NCBI GenBank assembly: GCA_016584305.1
Contig: JACEEZ010004786.1
Coordinates: 246,041 to 310,040, forward strand
Reading direction: 5' to 3'
DNA length: 64,000 nucleotides
DNA from: Chionoecetes opilio
Taxonomy: Eukaryota > Arthropoda > Malacostraca > Decapoda > Majidae
The translations under genes were made by a program, and so were the position numbers. Below, piece after piece: positions 1 through 10,140 of this stretch. Below the pieces are notes generated by a model. That model was given only the letters and a program-made list of their open reading frames with translations, did not search any database and had not been told where the DNA came from. How positions within the stretch are numbered: the first letter of the stretch is position 1; the number at the start of each line of letters is the position of its first letter.

Positions 1-374
1 TCCGATTAATCCTGACTCTGGAAAAAATAGGCAAATAAGCAACACACACATTTGCATTCCAAGCGTCACTGTATAAGAACCAAGAGTGGGTATCATGGCG
101 TGGGCTGCAGCAGGATCCCATCTATAATCTTTCCAATGTATCAAGTCACTTTAGTCGCATTAATTTCTACCCATTACCATTATGATAAAATATATATACA
201 TTCCTACTCTCCCCCTATGGTGAGCGAACAATACCTTATTCACAAGAGGGGCGGGAACAAAACTACCACTCTAATAATTGAGAGGGTGGGTGGTTGGTGA
301 AAAATTTCCACAAGTGACTTGATAAAATGGAAAGACATTTTTTTTTTTATAGCAGAAAAGATGACACAACACGA
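1..374. other. no recognisable feature
   Basis: I see no conserved coding sequence, structural RNA or clear repeat here. There is a short A/T tract near 188-200 and a T run near 340. The open frames in this stretch have no recognisable motif. Confidence 0.5.
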
Positions 375-905
375 TCAACACCTGAGATGCCAGAAAGATT
401 ATTGCACAGTACTCATACCCAAGGAGTCATCCCAATGAACCATCTGCCCATCCATGTCCAACACAAGGCACCCATCTGCTGCTCGGATAGCACTCGCCCG
501 AGATGGAGACTTGGAGCAGAGCTTCTCCAGGGTTCGGAGCTCATTACCTTTACTGGTCTAATACAGAGCCGAGTTTGGCGTAGAACATCTCCTCTCTTCA
601 GTTTCACACATATCAGTAGGAATGTATACTTTAAAGACAGACATGAAACCCAAAGTACGTATGTTTCATCCTCACTGGCATTATGCGCTCATCAACCGGA
701 GTAACCTCAACAACAGACAGCTGCAGTTTGCTGGCTATGCCTATGGCTACTCTCTGGACACGGCGACGATTCCTCATGCCGGACCAGTAGTAGGTGTAAC
801 CCCCACTGCTAGCCTCGCCACTGCCAGGCCTCCTCGTCTCAGAGAGTCCCACTATATCCACCTTCCTTAACTTAACTGGACCACATTGTAGTGTGAACCA
901 CACGG
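375..905 (-). mobile_element. RTE-like LINE fragment (endonuclease N-terminal part)
   Basis: On the minus strand, 903 down to about 640 encodes a peptide containing KVDIVGLSETRRPGSGE and later VAIGI and VVEVTPVDERIM. This matches the N-terminal part of the apurinic-type endonuclease of RTE-type LINEs that are abundant in crustaceans and molluscs. A second piece (about 600-375, another frame) reads EEMFYAKLGSVLDQ and then jumps to a DMDGQMVHW-type linker that normally lies between endonuclease and reverse transcriptase. The C-terminal half of the endonuclease therefore appears deleted. Frameshifts show it is a dead fragment. The 48.1-kb fragment carries the RT end of what looks like the same clade. 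Clade assignment is from remembered family motifs, not from a search. Confidence 0.7.
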
Positions 906-1172
906 TAGTGGGCAGTGGGGGTTGCTACATAATACATATATTCTATCTTACATCAAAATATAAATACGAGCATTACCTATATACACATGCAAACTAGGCC
1001 TTTACCTTGCACTCTGGATTGGTTGCCCAGATGTGAGGAGGTTCTGGATAACATGGCCTCCTCTCCTGCTGATATACCTTCTCGGGACTGCTTCTGGAGG
1101 GACATCTGAGGGAAAATTATCCCAAGATTTTAATTTTTATTTCACCAGCATTCAACGTGTGTATGTGTATAA

Positions 1173-1174
<2 letters not shown>
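906..1174. other. no recognisable feature
   Basis: Unique-looking sequence with no coding or repeat signal that I can support. Confidence 0.4.

Positions 1175-1238
<64 letters not shown>
1175..1238. repeat. (TA)n microsatellite
   Basis: About 32 near-perfect AT dinucleotides, interrupted once by a C near 1223. Confidence 0.95.
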
Positions 1239-1620
1239 GAAATGGACAGGCAGGATGGCATGGCAGCATGACATGAATAGCATGAAGGTGAATGAGTAGG
1301 TATAAGGTCAGGAAGGAAAATAGGAGTACTGTATATAAAGGTTGGGCAGTACAAAAAGTGATGAGGGAGAAAGAGGGTAGAATAACAGAGGTACAAACAG
1401 TAAGGGGTAGGAAGAATAGCTAAAAAAAAAAAAAAAAAAGTCATTTTTCGAGCATAGCACGTTTCGTGACGTGGAAGACAGTTTTGGGCTTCGCAAAAGT
1501 TGGCTCTTGGAAAACCCTCAGTTTTCCAATGGCTGCTGTGTCGTCCACGAACTCGGCTTTCTCGTGTTTTATCCCTATAAAGCACGTAAATTTCCATTGG
1601 CCATTTGCTTAGAGTGTCCC

Positions 1621-1637
1621 GGGGGGGGGGGGGGGGG
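1621..1637. repeat. poly-G run
   Basis: Seventeen consecutive G residues, immediately upstream of the TTAGG-like tract. Long poly-G is rare and prone to length error in assemblies. Confidence 0.9.
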
Positions 1638-1965
1638 TTACGAGGTTATAATGTCAGGTTGGGTCAAGTTTAGGTTAGGTTTTGTTTAGGTTGGGTAAGG
1701 TTAGGTTCAAGGGATCTCGAACCAGTTAAATTTACCTCCGCCACCCAAAAAACCCTATTTCCCACAATCCCCCAAGCTTGTTGGCTAGGAGGGGGGGAAG
1801 GAAATGGTGATTGGGAGAATTGGTCGAAACTGCATATTTATCCGGTTTAATTTAAGTTTAGTTTACGTAATTAGTTAAGTTTTAGTTAGTTTAGGTGTAG
1901 TTAAGTTAAGGTTAGGTTTAGATTATATTTTCATAGGTTAGTTATATTAGGTTAGCGAGACTAAT
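1638..1965 (+). repeat. degenerate TTAGG-like interstitial tract
   Basis: Scattered GGTTA, TTAGG and GTTTAGGTT motifs recur here, for example around 1665-1710 and 1900-1955. TTAGG is the canonical arthropod telomere repeat. The motifs are not in clean tandem register and are mixed with GTTTAATTTAAG-like sequence, so this is at most a decayed interstitial tract. A second small cluster lies at 24398-24434. An alternative is simple G/T-rich sequence with no telomeric history. Confidence 0.4.
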
Positions 1966-2149
1966 GGCTGGCACTCGGCGCTACACACTCACCCTTAAGC
2001 CCCACTGCAGGGGAAACGTGAGCAGTTACAGTTCCCCTTGAGCAAGGAAGTGGGATGTGTGTGGTGTGTGAGGTCCCAGCTTCACCCAAAGATCGGTGTC
2101 TCCATGAGCTCTTAGTAAGCTCTTTCCGGGAAAGTAACAGCTGAGTGTT

Positions 2150-2218
2150 CATAAGAACATTGCCAATACACCATTGGTAGAACATAAGGAAGCTACAAGA
2201 GGCCGTGAGTCTGACCTA
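2150..2218 (-). mobile_element. CR1-like LINE 3' tail
   Basis: The stretch with ATAAGGAAGCTACAAGAGG is the reverse complement of the 3' end of the CR1-like element at 14241-15484 (CCTCATGTAGCTTCCTTG, then the TTATGTTC octamers). Only the last 60 or so bases of the element are kept, as expected for severe 5' truncation in target-primed insertion. Confidence 0.7.
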
Positions 2219-3412
2219 CATGATTCAGCGCCTGATCAGGCCGTAGGTGAATTACATTTTACGCTGTACAAAAACGTGCACACGCTCACTGCTGTATCTA
2301 ATAACTATGCCTTATCTTACAACTATTCTATTACTTTGCGAACTCACAGTCATCTATGAATATGCATAAAATCGAATAAAATACATGTTTAAGGCGCATA
2401 ATGGCACACAAAGGGCTCACCATAGTCGCGGGCTGGTGTGGTACGCCGTCCTGCAGCTGGTGATCGCGAGTGGCAGTGACGATAATTTAAATATACGCAG
2501 ATATATTTATAGTTTTGTTTTATTAATGTATCTTTATTTTAATTTTATGCATTTACCTCTTATTCTTATAACCTCATCTTTTCTTACATTAATTTTATTC
2601 AGTTTGTTTTATTTTTAGAATTTTTTGGATATTTTATATTTCTACCGTTGAAATTTCTTCAAATTCATACATTTTCGTATAACTATTTTTCATGGTGCAT
2701 TATTGAATAGGGATTGGGAAAAAACCCAAATTAAATTCATCACTAATTATATATATATATAATTTATTCAAGGGCAGAATATTACGTATTGTAAACCAAA
2801 AATCAAGTAGCTACCGTAGATAACAGTAAAGTCGCCACCTGCAGTGATGTCGCCAGCCGCCAAATATTACGAATTATAGCATTACTACTGATTTTTATGT
2901 GCCACTGAAGATGATACACAGTATAGTTTATATCATGACTGTATAATCTACCCTGTTTCAGCGTTGTTTTATGCTTTGTAGCTGCAAGTATATACGGTTT
3001 CAAATGTCACTACGCGTTTTTATTTAAAACATCCGTCAAGGGAAAATATTCACCTTCAGATAAAATTGGATTTACATATTAGTCTTTTGTATTAACGCTA
3101 TATGTTACGTACCCTATACATAAGCTAGTAGTTACTATCTATTGCAATGTTATATCTGTATTAGTTACTACACACCTACTTACATCAGCAGCTCAGTATT
3201 TCTGTAATAGTGAGTTGTGCGATGGTGTGGTAAGCGTGGCTCAATCTGATTCTATGTGAATGTGTTACGGTAACGGAATGATTAAAAAAAAAAAAAAAAA
3301 AACTTTTTTATTTACTAGATATCACAAAAAAAGAGTGGCTCCTTTTCAATACTATGCGAATAAAATTAAACTGAGGAATGTCAAATTTTTATTATTTTTA
3401 TAAAAATACAAA
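2219..3412. other. AT-rich sequence without genes
   Basis: About 1.2 kb of AT-rich sequence with an AT dinucleotide run near 2747-2762 and a poly-A run at 3284-3302. No coding signal is evident; open frames are short and without motifs. Confidence 0.5.
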
Positions 3413-3433
3413 TTTTTATAGCAAAGGAAAGAT
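3413..3433 (+). mobile_element. TTAA MITE, left piece of a split copy
   Basis: TTTTATAGCAAAGGAAAGAT is the sequence found just inside the right end of the TTAA MITE family described at 9258. The missing right end, CTGGGCGTGAAGGGGTTAA, is found at 4523-4541 on the far side of a 1.09-kb insertion. Most of the left part of this MITE copy is already lost. Confidence 0.75.
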
Positions 3434-4525
3434 CAGGGGCCAGATGCTGAGAGTGAGCTAGGGCGCCCTATCCACTAGGGCGCCTGTGGTAAGGCGAAAC
3501 GCCCTCCCACCGCTATGCTCAGTCGAGATTGCTGCCTTAGTGGCACCGCTAAAGGCGCTGAAAACTAAGGCATGGTCAGACCCTGACTTAGTGAGCTGCT
3601 GAGGGCCTTTGACAGACATTCATCTTCTGTTTATAAAGCAAATACAGCCTTGTTTCAGTTCCTACAACGTAACAATTGGTGTTTACGTATTAATAGTGTT
3701 GCAAGGTATGTATGAATTGATCGTGCAAGACTAATGCGGCATTATAGGGTGTTATATGCTGGTGATAAGAAATGTTGTGTTGTGTGTTGGTTAGGGGCGG
3801 GCGGCGAGCGGCGGGCGGCAGGTGCTCCGCCCGCACTAAAATGTTGAACTATTACACGGTATTATCATACTACCAGATGATATTTAGGACAGCTGAACAT
3901 ACCATCATCTTCACGAGACATTAGTGCATATCATGAATGCATAAAACTTGCAGTAAACTATACCTATAATAAGATAATGAGAGCAAAATGAAATCGTGTA
4001 TAAACTTTTTTTTTCACCTTTTTTTATTCATCTTCTCCTTATTCCTGGAATGTTGCTTGCATTAAATTTTCACTCACTGTCCCGGAATCGGCACACCTTA
4101 ACGATTATCATGGTGTATGGCACGTCCCAATGCAAAAATATATAAGTGGTCAAAACCTGCGATGAACGTCAAACTTGTGATGAAACAGCTTTTGGCGGGG
4201 GAGAGCGGTGTATCCTTGCCATAAGTGCTTGGTTAGGGAGGGAGGGACAACATTCCTTGCTTCAGCAGAGACGTGTTCAAGCCTTGTGATTGGTCGAAGC
4301 TGCCTAAGCAGCGCTCAGATAGGCAACGTGATTGGCTAGTAGGATTCTCGGACCACGCCCACGCCATAGGCTTTGGAGGTGTAAGGCAGTGCAAAAGCGC
4401 CTGAACTTTCGACTGTACATGGGCTTTAGTCTGTGCCTTAGCCGGGCCGTTACAAAAGCGCCTGAAGACGGGTAAGGCGCTCTTTTCGCCTTACCTCTAT
4501 GGCACTTCTCAGCATCTCCCCCCTG
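3434..4525. mobile_element. 1.09-kb TIR element inserted in a TTAA MITE
   Basis: The left end CAGGGGCCAGATGCTGAGAG and the reverse complement of the right end, CAGGGGGGAGATGCTGAGAA, form imperfect terminal inverted repeats. Subterminal regions also mirror each other (GGTAAGGCGAAA motifs on both sides). The CAGGGG end resembles hAT ends, but no convincing 8-bp duplication is visible because the flanks read directly as a split MITE. No transposase frame is present, so the element is non-autonomous. Its core (about 3850-4110) is collinear with the arms of the foldback element at 54 kb (shared ACCAGATGATATTTA and GTGTATAAAC blocks), suggesting a common older component. Confidence 0.75.
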
Positions 4526-4541
4526 GGCGTGAAGGGGTTAA
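4526..4541 (+). mobile_element. TTAA MITE, right piece of the split copy
   Basis: GGCGTGAAGGGGTTAA is the right terminus of the MITE family and ends in TTAA at 4538-4541. Joined to 3413-3433 it restores the normal MITE end. Confidence 0.75.
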
Positions 4542-4848
4542 TTAATACATGACGTTACTGAGAAACAAACTTTAAAGGCTTACTTCATTCCATCAATTAA
4601 TTATCGAGCATAAAGTGTCAATATTATATACTTGGAATGAATAAAATCACGTTAATTCGTATTTTTTTCATAATTATAATCGTTAATAACCTAAAGAAAC
4701 GACTCGTGCGCTACCTAAGGGAACCATCAGGTCAGCGGCGTGGCGGCGGTGCTGGTGGCAGGACGCGCACAGGTGAGTCTCGAGCAAGTGGCTATAATAA
4801 CTCCTGCTGTAGCCATGTAGGGTAGGCCTAGTGAGGGAGTGAGCCTAA
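4542..4848. other. no recognisable feature
   Basis: Unique-looking sequence, becoming GC-rich after 4700. No coding motif or splice-bounded exon that I can support. Confidence 0.4.
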
Positions 4849-5336
4849 GGCGTGGTGGGCGTGGGGTGTGAAACAGGCGTGGGGTGTGAAACAGGCGTGG
4901 TGTGTGAAGCAGGCGTGGTGTGTGAAACAGGCGTGGGGTGTGAAACAGGCGTGGGGTGTGAAACAGGCGTGGGGTGTGAAACAGGCGTGGGGTGTGAAAC
5001 AGGCGTGGGGTGTGAAACAGGCGTGGGGTGTGAAACAGGCGTGGGGTGTGAAACAGGCGTGGGGTGTGAAACAGGCGTGGTGTGTGAAACAGGCGTGGTG
5101 TGTGAAGCAGGCGTGGGGTGTGAAACAGGCGTGGGGTGTGAAACAGGCGTGGGGTGTGAAACAGGCGTGGGGTGTGAAACAGGCGTGGGGTGTGAAACAG
5201 GCGTGGGGTGTGAAACAGGCGTGGGGTGTGAAACAGGCGTGGGGTGTGAAACAGGCGTGGGGTGTGAAACAGGCGTGGGGTGTGAAACAGGCGTGGGGTG
5301 TGAAGCAGGCGTGGTGTGTGAAGCAGGCGTGGTGAC
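4849..5336 (+). repeat. 18-bp minisatellite, about 27 copies
   Basis: The unit GTGGGGTGTGAAACAGGC repeats in tandem. Variant units carry GTGGTGTGTG or GAAGC and cluster near 4900-4925, 5085-5110 and 5300-5335. Because 18 is a multiple of three and the unit lacks stops in several frames, it produces long spurious frames on both strands (VGCETG on +, HACFTP on -). There is no start context or splice evidence for translation. Confidence 0.95.
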
Positions 5337-5585
5337 GTGAAGGCCGCGCAGGTCGCCCGATATTCACCTCATCGTGCCTCCCCGCGACGCTCCTCGGCCT
5401 GGTGGTGTGCGGCGAGGCTCCAGGGGCGTGGCGGGGTGGGTGACGTGCCAGGGAAGGGAGAGGAGGGGAGTGCGGAGGGCATTATGGGTGGCTGTGGCCT
5501 GTGAGCCTGTGACGTGCCCGGCGGGAGGCGAGGGCATGGCGGTGGTGCATAAAATAGGTAACGTCGCGAAATAAGTAGCGCCTTA
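5337..5585. other. GC-rich, CpG-rich stretch
   Basis: Noticeably richer in CG dinucleotides than its surroundings (for example 5370-5430 and 5510-5535). It could be a small CpG-rich regulatory segment or just minisatellite flank. No gene start is recognised. Confidence 0.35.
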
Positions 5586-5593
5586 CCTCACAC
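5586..5593. repeat. 8-bp target-site duplication (left)
   Basis: CCTCACAC lies immediately before CAGGGGCG and is repeated exactly at 6363-6370 after the right end of the element. This is the hallmark length for hAT transposition. Confidence 0.9.
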
Positions 5594-6362
5594 CAGGGGC
5601 GTAGTTAGGCCTGGGCATTGGGGGCTGTAGCCCCGAATGTTTTATGAATAGCCCCGGATCTCAAATACCTTTTTTATTTTTTTTATTTATTATATTTTTT
5701 CTCTCTCAAAAATAAGATAAGCTCTGACTGGGAGTCTGGGGCCAACATAAAATTTGAGTAAAAAACAAGATATTTGGTTAGATGTTACTTAGCGTATGCT
5801 GATGGCATCCTTTTTATGAGCAGGACATGAGAGGTGGAGAGAACAGAGGAGATGAGGAGTGCATGACAGAGGAGACACCAAAAGACTTTTTGGAGAGGTG
5901 AAGAGAATATCAGATGAACAAGACACAGAGTTAACAGAAGTGCATTTTTTTCGAAGTGCATTTTTGTGTGTCCTTGGCCAGTCCTTTGTGATGTAAAAAA
6001 AAAGAAGTAATTGCAAGACCGAGGTTGGTTAGATTTCAGTATTGAACAAAGCATTGGGAATATACAATCTATATGACTGCAACATGACTTCATCACGCCA
6101 AAGCTCTCTTTTTCTTAGGGTTTTACTCCTACTGATGCAAATAAAAATAATAACGAAGTTGAACCCCAATTTAGATTGTCTTAATTTTATTTAAATTTCA
6201 TGATTCGAAAGTTATCCTAAGCAAATTACCGGAGCCCTTTGGTAGAGCAGTGTCTCACATCTTATATTAATTATACTCATAAATAAAATTATCCTGTAAA
6301 AATGTGAAGATCCCTTGGCTGGGCTAAGCCCCCAATGTTTCAAGATCCTAAATACGCCCCTG
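5594..6362. mobile_element. hAT-type non-autonomous element, 769 bp
   Basis: Left end CAGGGGCGTAGTTAGGCCTG and right end (reverse complement CAGGGGCGTATTTAGGATCT) form TIRs starting with CAGGGGCG. The second block GGGGGCTGTAGCCCC and GGCTAAGCCCCCAATG mirror each other further in. Perfect 8-bp duplications CCTCACAC flank it. TIR type and duplication length together place it in the hAT superfamily. There is no transposase frame. Inside it, about 5940-6003, sits the 3' end of a Jockey-like LINE with a poly-A tail, so the element has itself been an insertion target. Confidence 0.9.
5940..6003 (+). mobile_element. Jockey-like LINE 3' end with poly-A, nested in the hAT element
   Basis: TTGGCCAGTCCTTTGTGATG followed by a run of A matches the 3' terminus of the LINE ending at about 42000. 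Nearby AGAAGTGCATTTTTTT and CGAAGTGCATTTTT are near-duplicates, but both lie upstream of the tail, so they may not be the insertion duplication. Confidence 0.7.
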
Positions 6363-6370
6363 CCTCACAC
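6363..6370. repeat. 8-bp target-site duplication (right)
   Basis: CCTCACAC, an exact copy of 5586-5593. Confidence 0.9.
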
Positions 6371-6974
6371 ACCCGCCGTTCCTTACTTATTTACCACAAA
6401 ATACTCCTGCATAAGTGATTAATCAGGACGTGTGTGGTACTATGGTTGCTGGAGGTAGCTACTGGAGGAGACAGCAGGAGAGAAGAGCTTAGCGGCGGTG
6501 AGGTGATGGTGGTGGTGGTAGTGTGTCGTGCGAGGCAAACTTATTACTTTTACAAGATCAACTAAAATCAAGTAAAAGTTTTCAAGGTAGAGGAATAAGG
6601 AATATTCATTATATAATTTGATTATTTTCGATAGTTACAGATACTTTACAAATTAAAAAGATGGTAAATTTCCAGTTTGACACCGAATTCACTTTGGTAG
6701 ACGAAACTATATATTTTCTGGTGAGTTTTGATGTGTTTTGAATGAATCTGCTAACCGTTTCTGTCGCAAATTCTTAGGTTTTTTTCGGTAATAACGGTAA
6801 TTATTATTAATTTCTCAGTAACGAGTGATTTCCGAGTGAGAAGCAATACAGCAGTGTCTTGTATGCGCAAAGGCACCTCACATAACACGTGGCCTTCGTA
6901 GTGCGTATGGTGTTTTTCTGGAATATTACCAAAAAATGAGTCTTGGAACAGACAAACTAATTTATTATTTATAT
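6371..6974. other. no recognisable feature
   Basis: Mixed AT-rich sequence. A short GGTGATGGTGGTGGTGGTAG tract is at about 6502-6521. The frame at 6661 opens with ATG but has no recognisable homology to me. Confidence 0.4.
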
Positions 6975-6977
6975 ATA

Positions 6978-7055
6978 TTTGTTTTACCCTTGAGCCTATA
7001 GCGCCTGTAGGCTATTTTTTCTTTCTAATTTTCCTTGAGGGTTCATGGGGTGGGG
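6978..7055 (+). repeat. dispersed repeat with palindromic TATAGCGCCTGTAGGCTATT
   Basis: TTTTACCCTTGAGCCTATAG and the following CGCCTGTAGGCTATT recur at 29884-29950 and 30453-30535, each followed by a C/T-rich stretch and by TTCCTTGAGG in two of the three. It is probably the 3' part of an unclassified SINE or LINE family. No promoter boxes were found to call it a tRNA-derived SINE. Confidence 0.6.
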
Positions 7056-7232
7056 CGTCACCCGGGCGTGCATGTTCATACTTGAGGGCTGTGATGGGTG
7101 GCCCTCGCCCGTGGTGGCGCAGGCTGCATTTTAGTGTGGCGCCTTATTCATAATGCTTGCAAAATAATGTTTTGTTATGGTTAATGTGTATAATGTTTAG
7201 AATCCTGCTTTAAGTGTGTGTCTTTGTTTCAG

Positions 7233-7491
7233 AGTGTAGCCGCATGTTAGTGAGCAGTTGTGTTACCGCGGGCACGCCGTCTTCACGGGGCGGGGCACCA
7301 CTGGCCCTCACTCCCCCATGCTAGTGTTGTCCTGCCCCCGGGGCGCCGTGGGGGTCTAGTGGGCCTGGCAGAGGGGTGTTGGGTGGACTGTCGGACGGAG
7401 GGTTGTTGAATTCTCCTCAAGAATGCCTGAAACCCCACTTTCTTCACTGGCACCCCCTGCTCGGGGACACTGGGCTCCTGCCGTCACTACA
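7233..7491 (+). other. candidate untranslated or short-ORF exon
   Basis: The block is bounded by a good acceptor (TCTTTGTTTCAG) and donor (A|GTGAGTACC), and is GC- and CpG-rich inside. It contains a short frame from the ATG at 7423 (MPETPLSSLAPPARGHWAPA...) that reads in phase across the donor into 9587-9654 and then stops (EADVFEEIRNSH). That would make a 35-residue product, which may be an upstream ORF or chance. No family is recognised. This could be a 5' exon of an unidentified + strand transcript. Confidence 0.35.
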
Positions 7492-7750
7492 GTGAGTACC
7501 CTTCATCGTGGTGTTGTAGAGCTGCAAGGCTATATTAAAGGTTTGCATGGCAATCTCCGAACCCAACACTTGACTGGATGCGACAGGTTTTAATATAGTG
7601 AAACTAGTGTTGCTTTTATTTTGTTTTAAAAGTGAAAAACCTTAGAATGTGATAATTATTTTTAAGTACATGGACAGGGAATTATAGGCTTGACTTACAA
7701 GTACATATCATCCATGGTAAATATGGTACAGTTGATTGATTGATTTAATG

Positions 7751-7774
7751 CAAAAAAAAAAAAAAAAAAAAAAA
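7751..7774. repeat. poly-A run
   Basis: About 24 consecutive A residues. No recognised retroelement sequence lies upstream. Confidence 0.8.
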
Positions 7775-7945
7775 AGGAATGTGATATGATACAGTTGCGT
7801 TGAGTAATAGCGGAATTATTTCAAGGCAAGACATACTTTCACGGTTTTTCCATGGATGGTAGAAAACCGAGTTATTGTTTTTGAAGACAAAATGGATATG
7901 GTTGTGACTTAGTACACTTTAAGGTACGTAATGATAAGGGCAGTG

Positions 7946-8770
7946 TTAAAATAATCGTCCAGACCCATTTTTTCGTTGCATAATTATGTTGAATGTTCAT
8001 TCAAAATACCTAATCCACAAAAAATTATTCATTTCCACGCCTTATTTCCCTAAAAACATGACTTTTGTAAAAAGCGCGGGAAAAACAACAGCCCATTCCA
8101 GCTGTGGCGGGAAACTTGCTGGCGACGTCACACGAGTAATAACCCTCCCAGCCGCCTGCAGATCCAGCAAAGTGTCCATTGGATAGCGAGCACTCACTAT
8201 GACAGAAGCTGATGCCTTTGCAGAGAGCTTAGCACCCATTTCTGACCTATTTGACCATGATAATGTCTGTGCAGAGCCTGGCAGTGGCGGGTGAGAGGAG
8301 CGCGGCTAAACAATGTGCTTCACACCGGGCTCCTCTCACCCGCCACTGCCAGGCGCTGCACAGACATAATCATGGTCAAATAGGTCGGAAATGGGTGCTA
8401 AGCTCTCTGCAAAGGCACAGCTTTCTTGCTGTACCCATGAAGGATGCAAGTATATGCCATATCGCAAAAAAAAAATATTAGAAACACCAAAAATTCCCAA
8501 AGTACTACATTTTTCTCAGTGTCTCCGTGCATCTGTATCAGGCAGGGCTGGGAGGCTTACTCGTGTGACGTCGCCGAGCCATGGTCCGTCGTCTGCTGAT
8601 CGCACTTGTGTTTTGAGAGCTCGGGGAATTTACAGATTTTGAATGCGGATCATTTAAAAACGGGTGACTGGATGCAAAAAGTGACACCATATTGTTGATT
8701 TACTCGATCATGGCTATATTTTGACTGCATTAAATCAGGAATGATGAAATGGTCTGGACGATTACTTTAA
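7946..8770. mobile_element. TTAA-flanked foldback element, 825 bp
   Basis: TTAA at 7946-7949 and 8767-8770 bracket inverted ends (AATAATCGTCCAGACC on the left, GGTCTGGACGATTACT on the right). The outer arms have diverged, but share GGCGACGTCACACGAGTAA. The inner arms (about 8200-8305 and 8325-8425) are nearly perfect inverted copies around a loop of about 19 nt, which would give a hairpin of about 100 bp. TTAA targets are typical of piggyBac-type transposition. No transposase frame is present. Confidence 0.8.
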
Positions 8771-9004
8771 GGATATTGATTGTAATACGGAGTTTTTATT
8801 TTTTATTTACATATATTACAGTTTGACAGAAGAAAAGCAAAAAACAAACAAACAAGGGACAGAAACATAAAACATAAAATAAAGAGAATAAAAAAATAAA
8901 ATATTATGGGGGTCATGATGTGACTTTGTTTTTCTATTCATCTATCCATAGTTGTGATGCCTTTCTTCTGGCAATGTTCCTCCCGGGTGTGGCCATGGCA
9001 AAGG

Positions 9005-9255
9005 GCCTTCACCATTCCCTATCCCAACACCCTGCCTGTTCAAACCCCCCTACCCATCCACCCCATCCCCTGCCACCCCTGTCCTTACCACCTTCACCCC
9101 ACCCTATCCCAACACCCTGCCTGTTCAAACCCCCCACCCCTCCACCCCATCCCCTGCCACCTCTTTCCTTACCACCTTCACCTTTCCCTATTCCAACCCC
9201 TGCCTGTTCAAACCCCCACCCCTTCACCCATCCCCTGCCACCTATGTCACTCATT
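9005..9255. repeat. 83-85-bp minisatellite, 3 copies
   Basis: CCTGCCTGTTCAAACCCC recurs at 9031, 9116 and about 9199 with C-rich, purine-poor spacer. The long frames on both strands are by-products of this composition. Confidence 0.85.
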
Positions 9256-9257
9256 CC

Positions 9258-9469
9258 TTAACCCCTTCAGACCCAGAACGTAATTTTCATTGTACTTTGG
9301 GTACCATAAGACGATTTTTAGTGAATATAAGCAATGTTTTAAAATCATGACCTGTTTACTATCCTTGTCGACTAATTAATTTGGTATATTTAGTTACTTT
9401 TCGTAATTTCATGGCTAACAATAGACGATTTTGTGTAGCAAAGGAAAAATCTGGGCGTGAAGGGGTTAA
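9258..9469 (+). mobile_element. TTAA MITE copy 1
   Basis: Starts TTAACCCCTTCAGACCCAGA and ends GGCGTGAAGGGGTTAA. The family is about 205-230 bp and flanked by TTAA. Its termini are inverted repeats: TTAACCCCTT at each end, with CCCAGA at the same offset 15-20 bases in. The interior is AT-rich with a conserved GACCTGTTTA-TCCTTGTCGACTA core. TTAA targets plus CCC-type ends suggest mobilisation by a piggyBac-like transposase; this is inference. Confidence 0.88.
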
Positions 9470-9586
9470 TATGGTAACCCAATAAAGTGCCTGTTGGTTT
9501 CGAGGCCCAAATAAGTGCAGCAAATAACTTAAAACCTTATATGGAAAGTGTGGATAAAATACTAATGTAGAAATATTTCTTTCCAG

Positions 9587-9654
9587 GAAGCTGACGTGTT
9601 TGAGGAAATCCGTAACTCGCACTGAAGCGCCTGCCTCGCCATCTCTTCAGTGTG
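9587..9654 (+). other. candidate small exon
   Basis: A 68-bp block between a polypyrimidine acceptor (AATATTTCTTTCCAG) and a strong donor (TGTG|GTGAGTATT). It continues the short frame from 7423 in phase for 12 codons and then stops. Most likely untranslated if real. Confidence 0.35.
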
Positions 9655-10140
9655 GTGAGTATTGTCCACCAGGTGTGAAATATATGCATGTATTCTGTAT
9701 TGGCAAACATCTCTTTCTCTAAGGTCAGCAGTGCTTGAATCATGTAAATTTGCAGGACTCAAGTTACATTTAGTCCTTTCAGCTTAGATGGAGAAAGGGC
9801 TTTTGATGTCAAGTTATACATATATCAATGTTTTAAAAGTGGCTGTGTACCAGGGTGTGAAGCTTGTGTAGAGTGGTTAATGGGGCACCTAGAGTATCAA
9901 TCTCTGAATGTGGATTTTCTGTAGTGCTAAATTATTGGAAAATCATCCATTTCCCAGAATCTTTTTGCCCATGCCAGTTGTTTCTTATGTATTTTAATTG
10001 ATGAACAGAATCAGATATGGAAAAAAAGCCCTTTATATCAACACAGGGTTGATGATAGATATGTGAGAGCCTTGATGGACTGACAAAGAAGGACTGAACT
10101 GACTGATTGATTGCATTATTATCTGATATTACAACTATTA
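9655..10140. other. no recognisable feature
   Basis: Unique-looking AT-rich sequence without coding or repeat signal that I can support. Confidence 0.4.

Noticed and set aside
4828..5367. Repeat proteins (VGCETG, MKQAWG, HACFTP) from three overlapping frames
   Set aside because: All derive from the stop-free 18-bp minisatellite; equal openness in several frames argues against coding.
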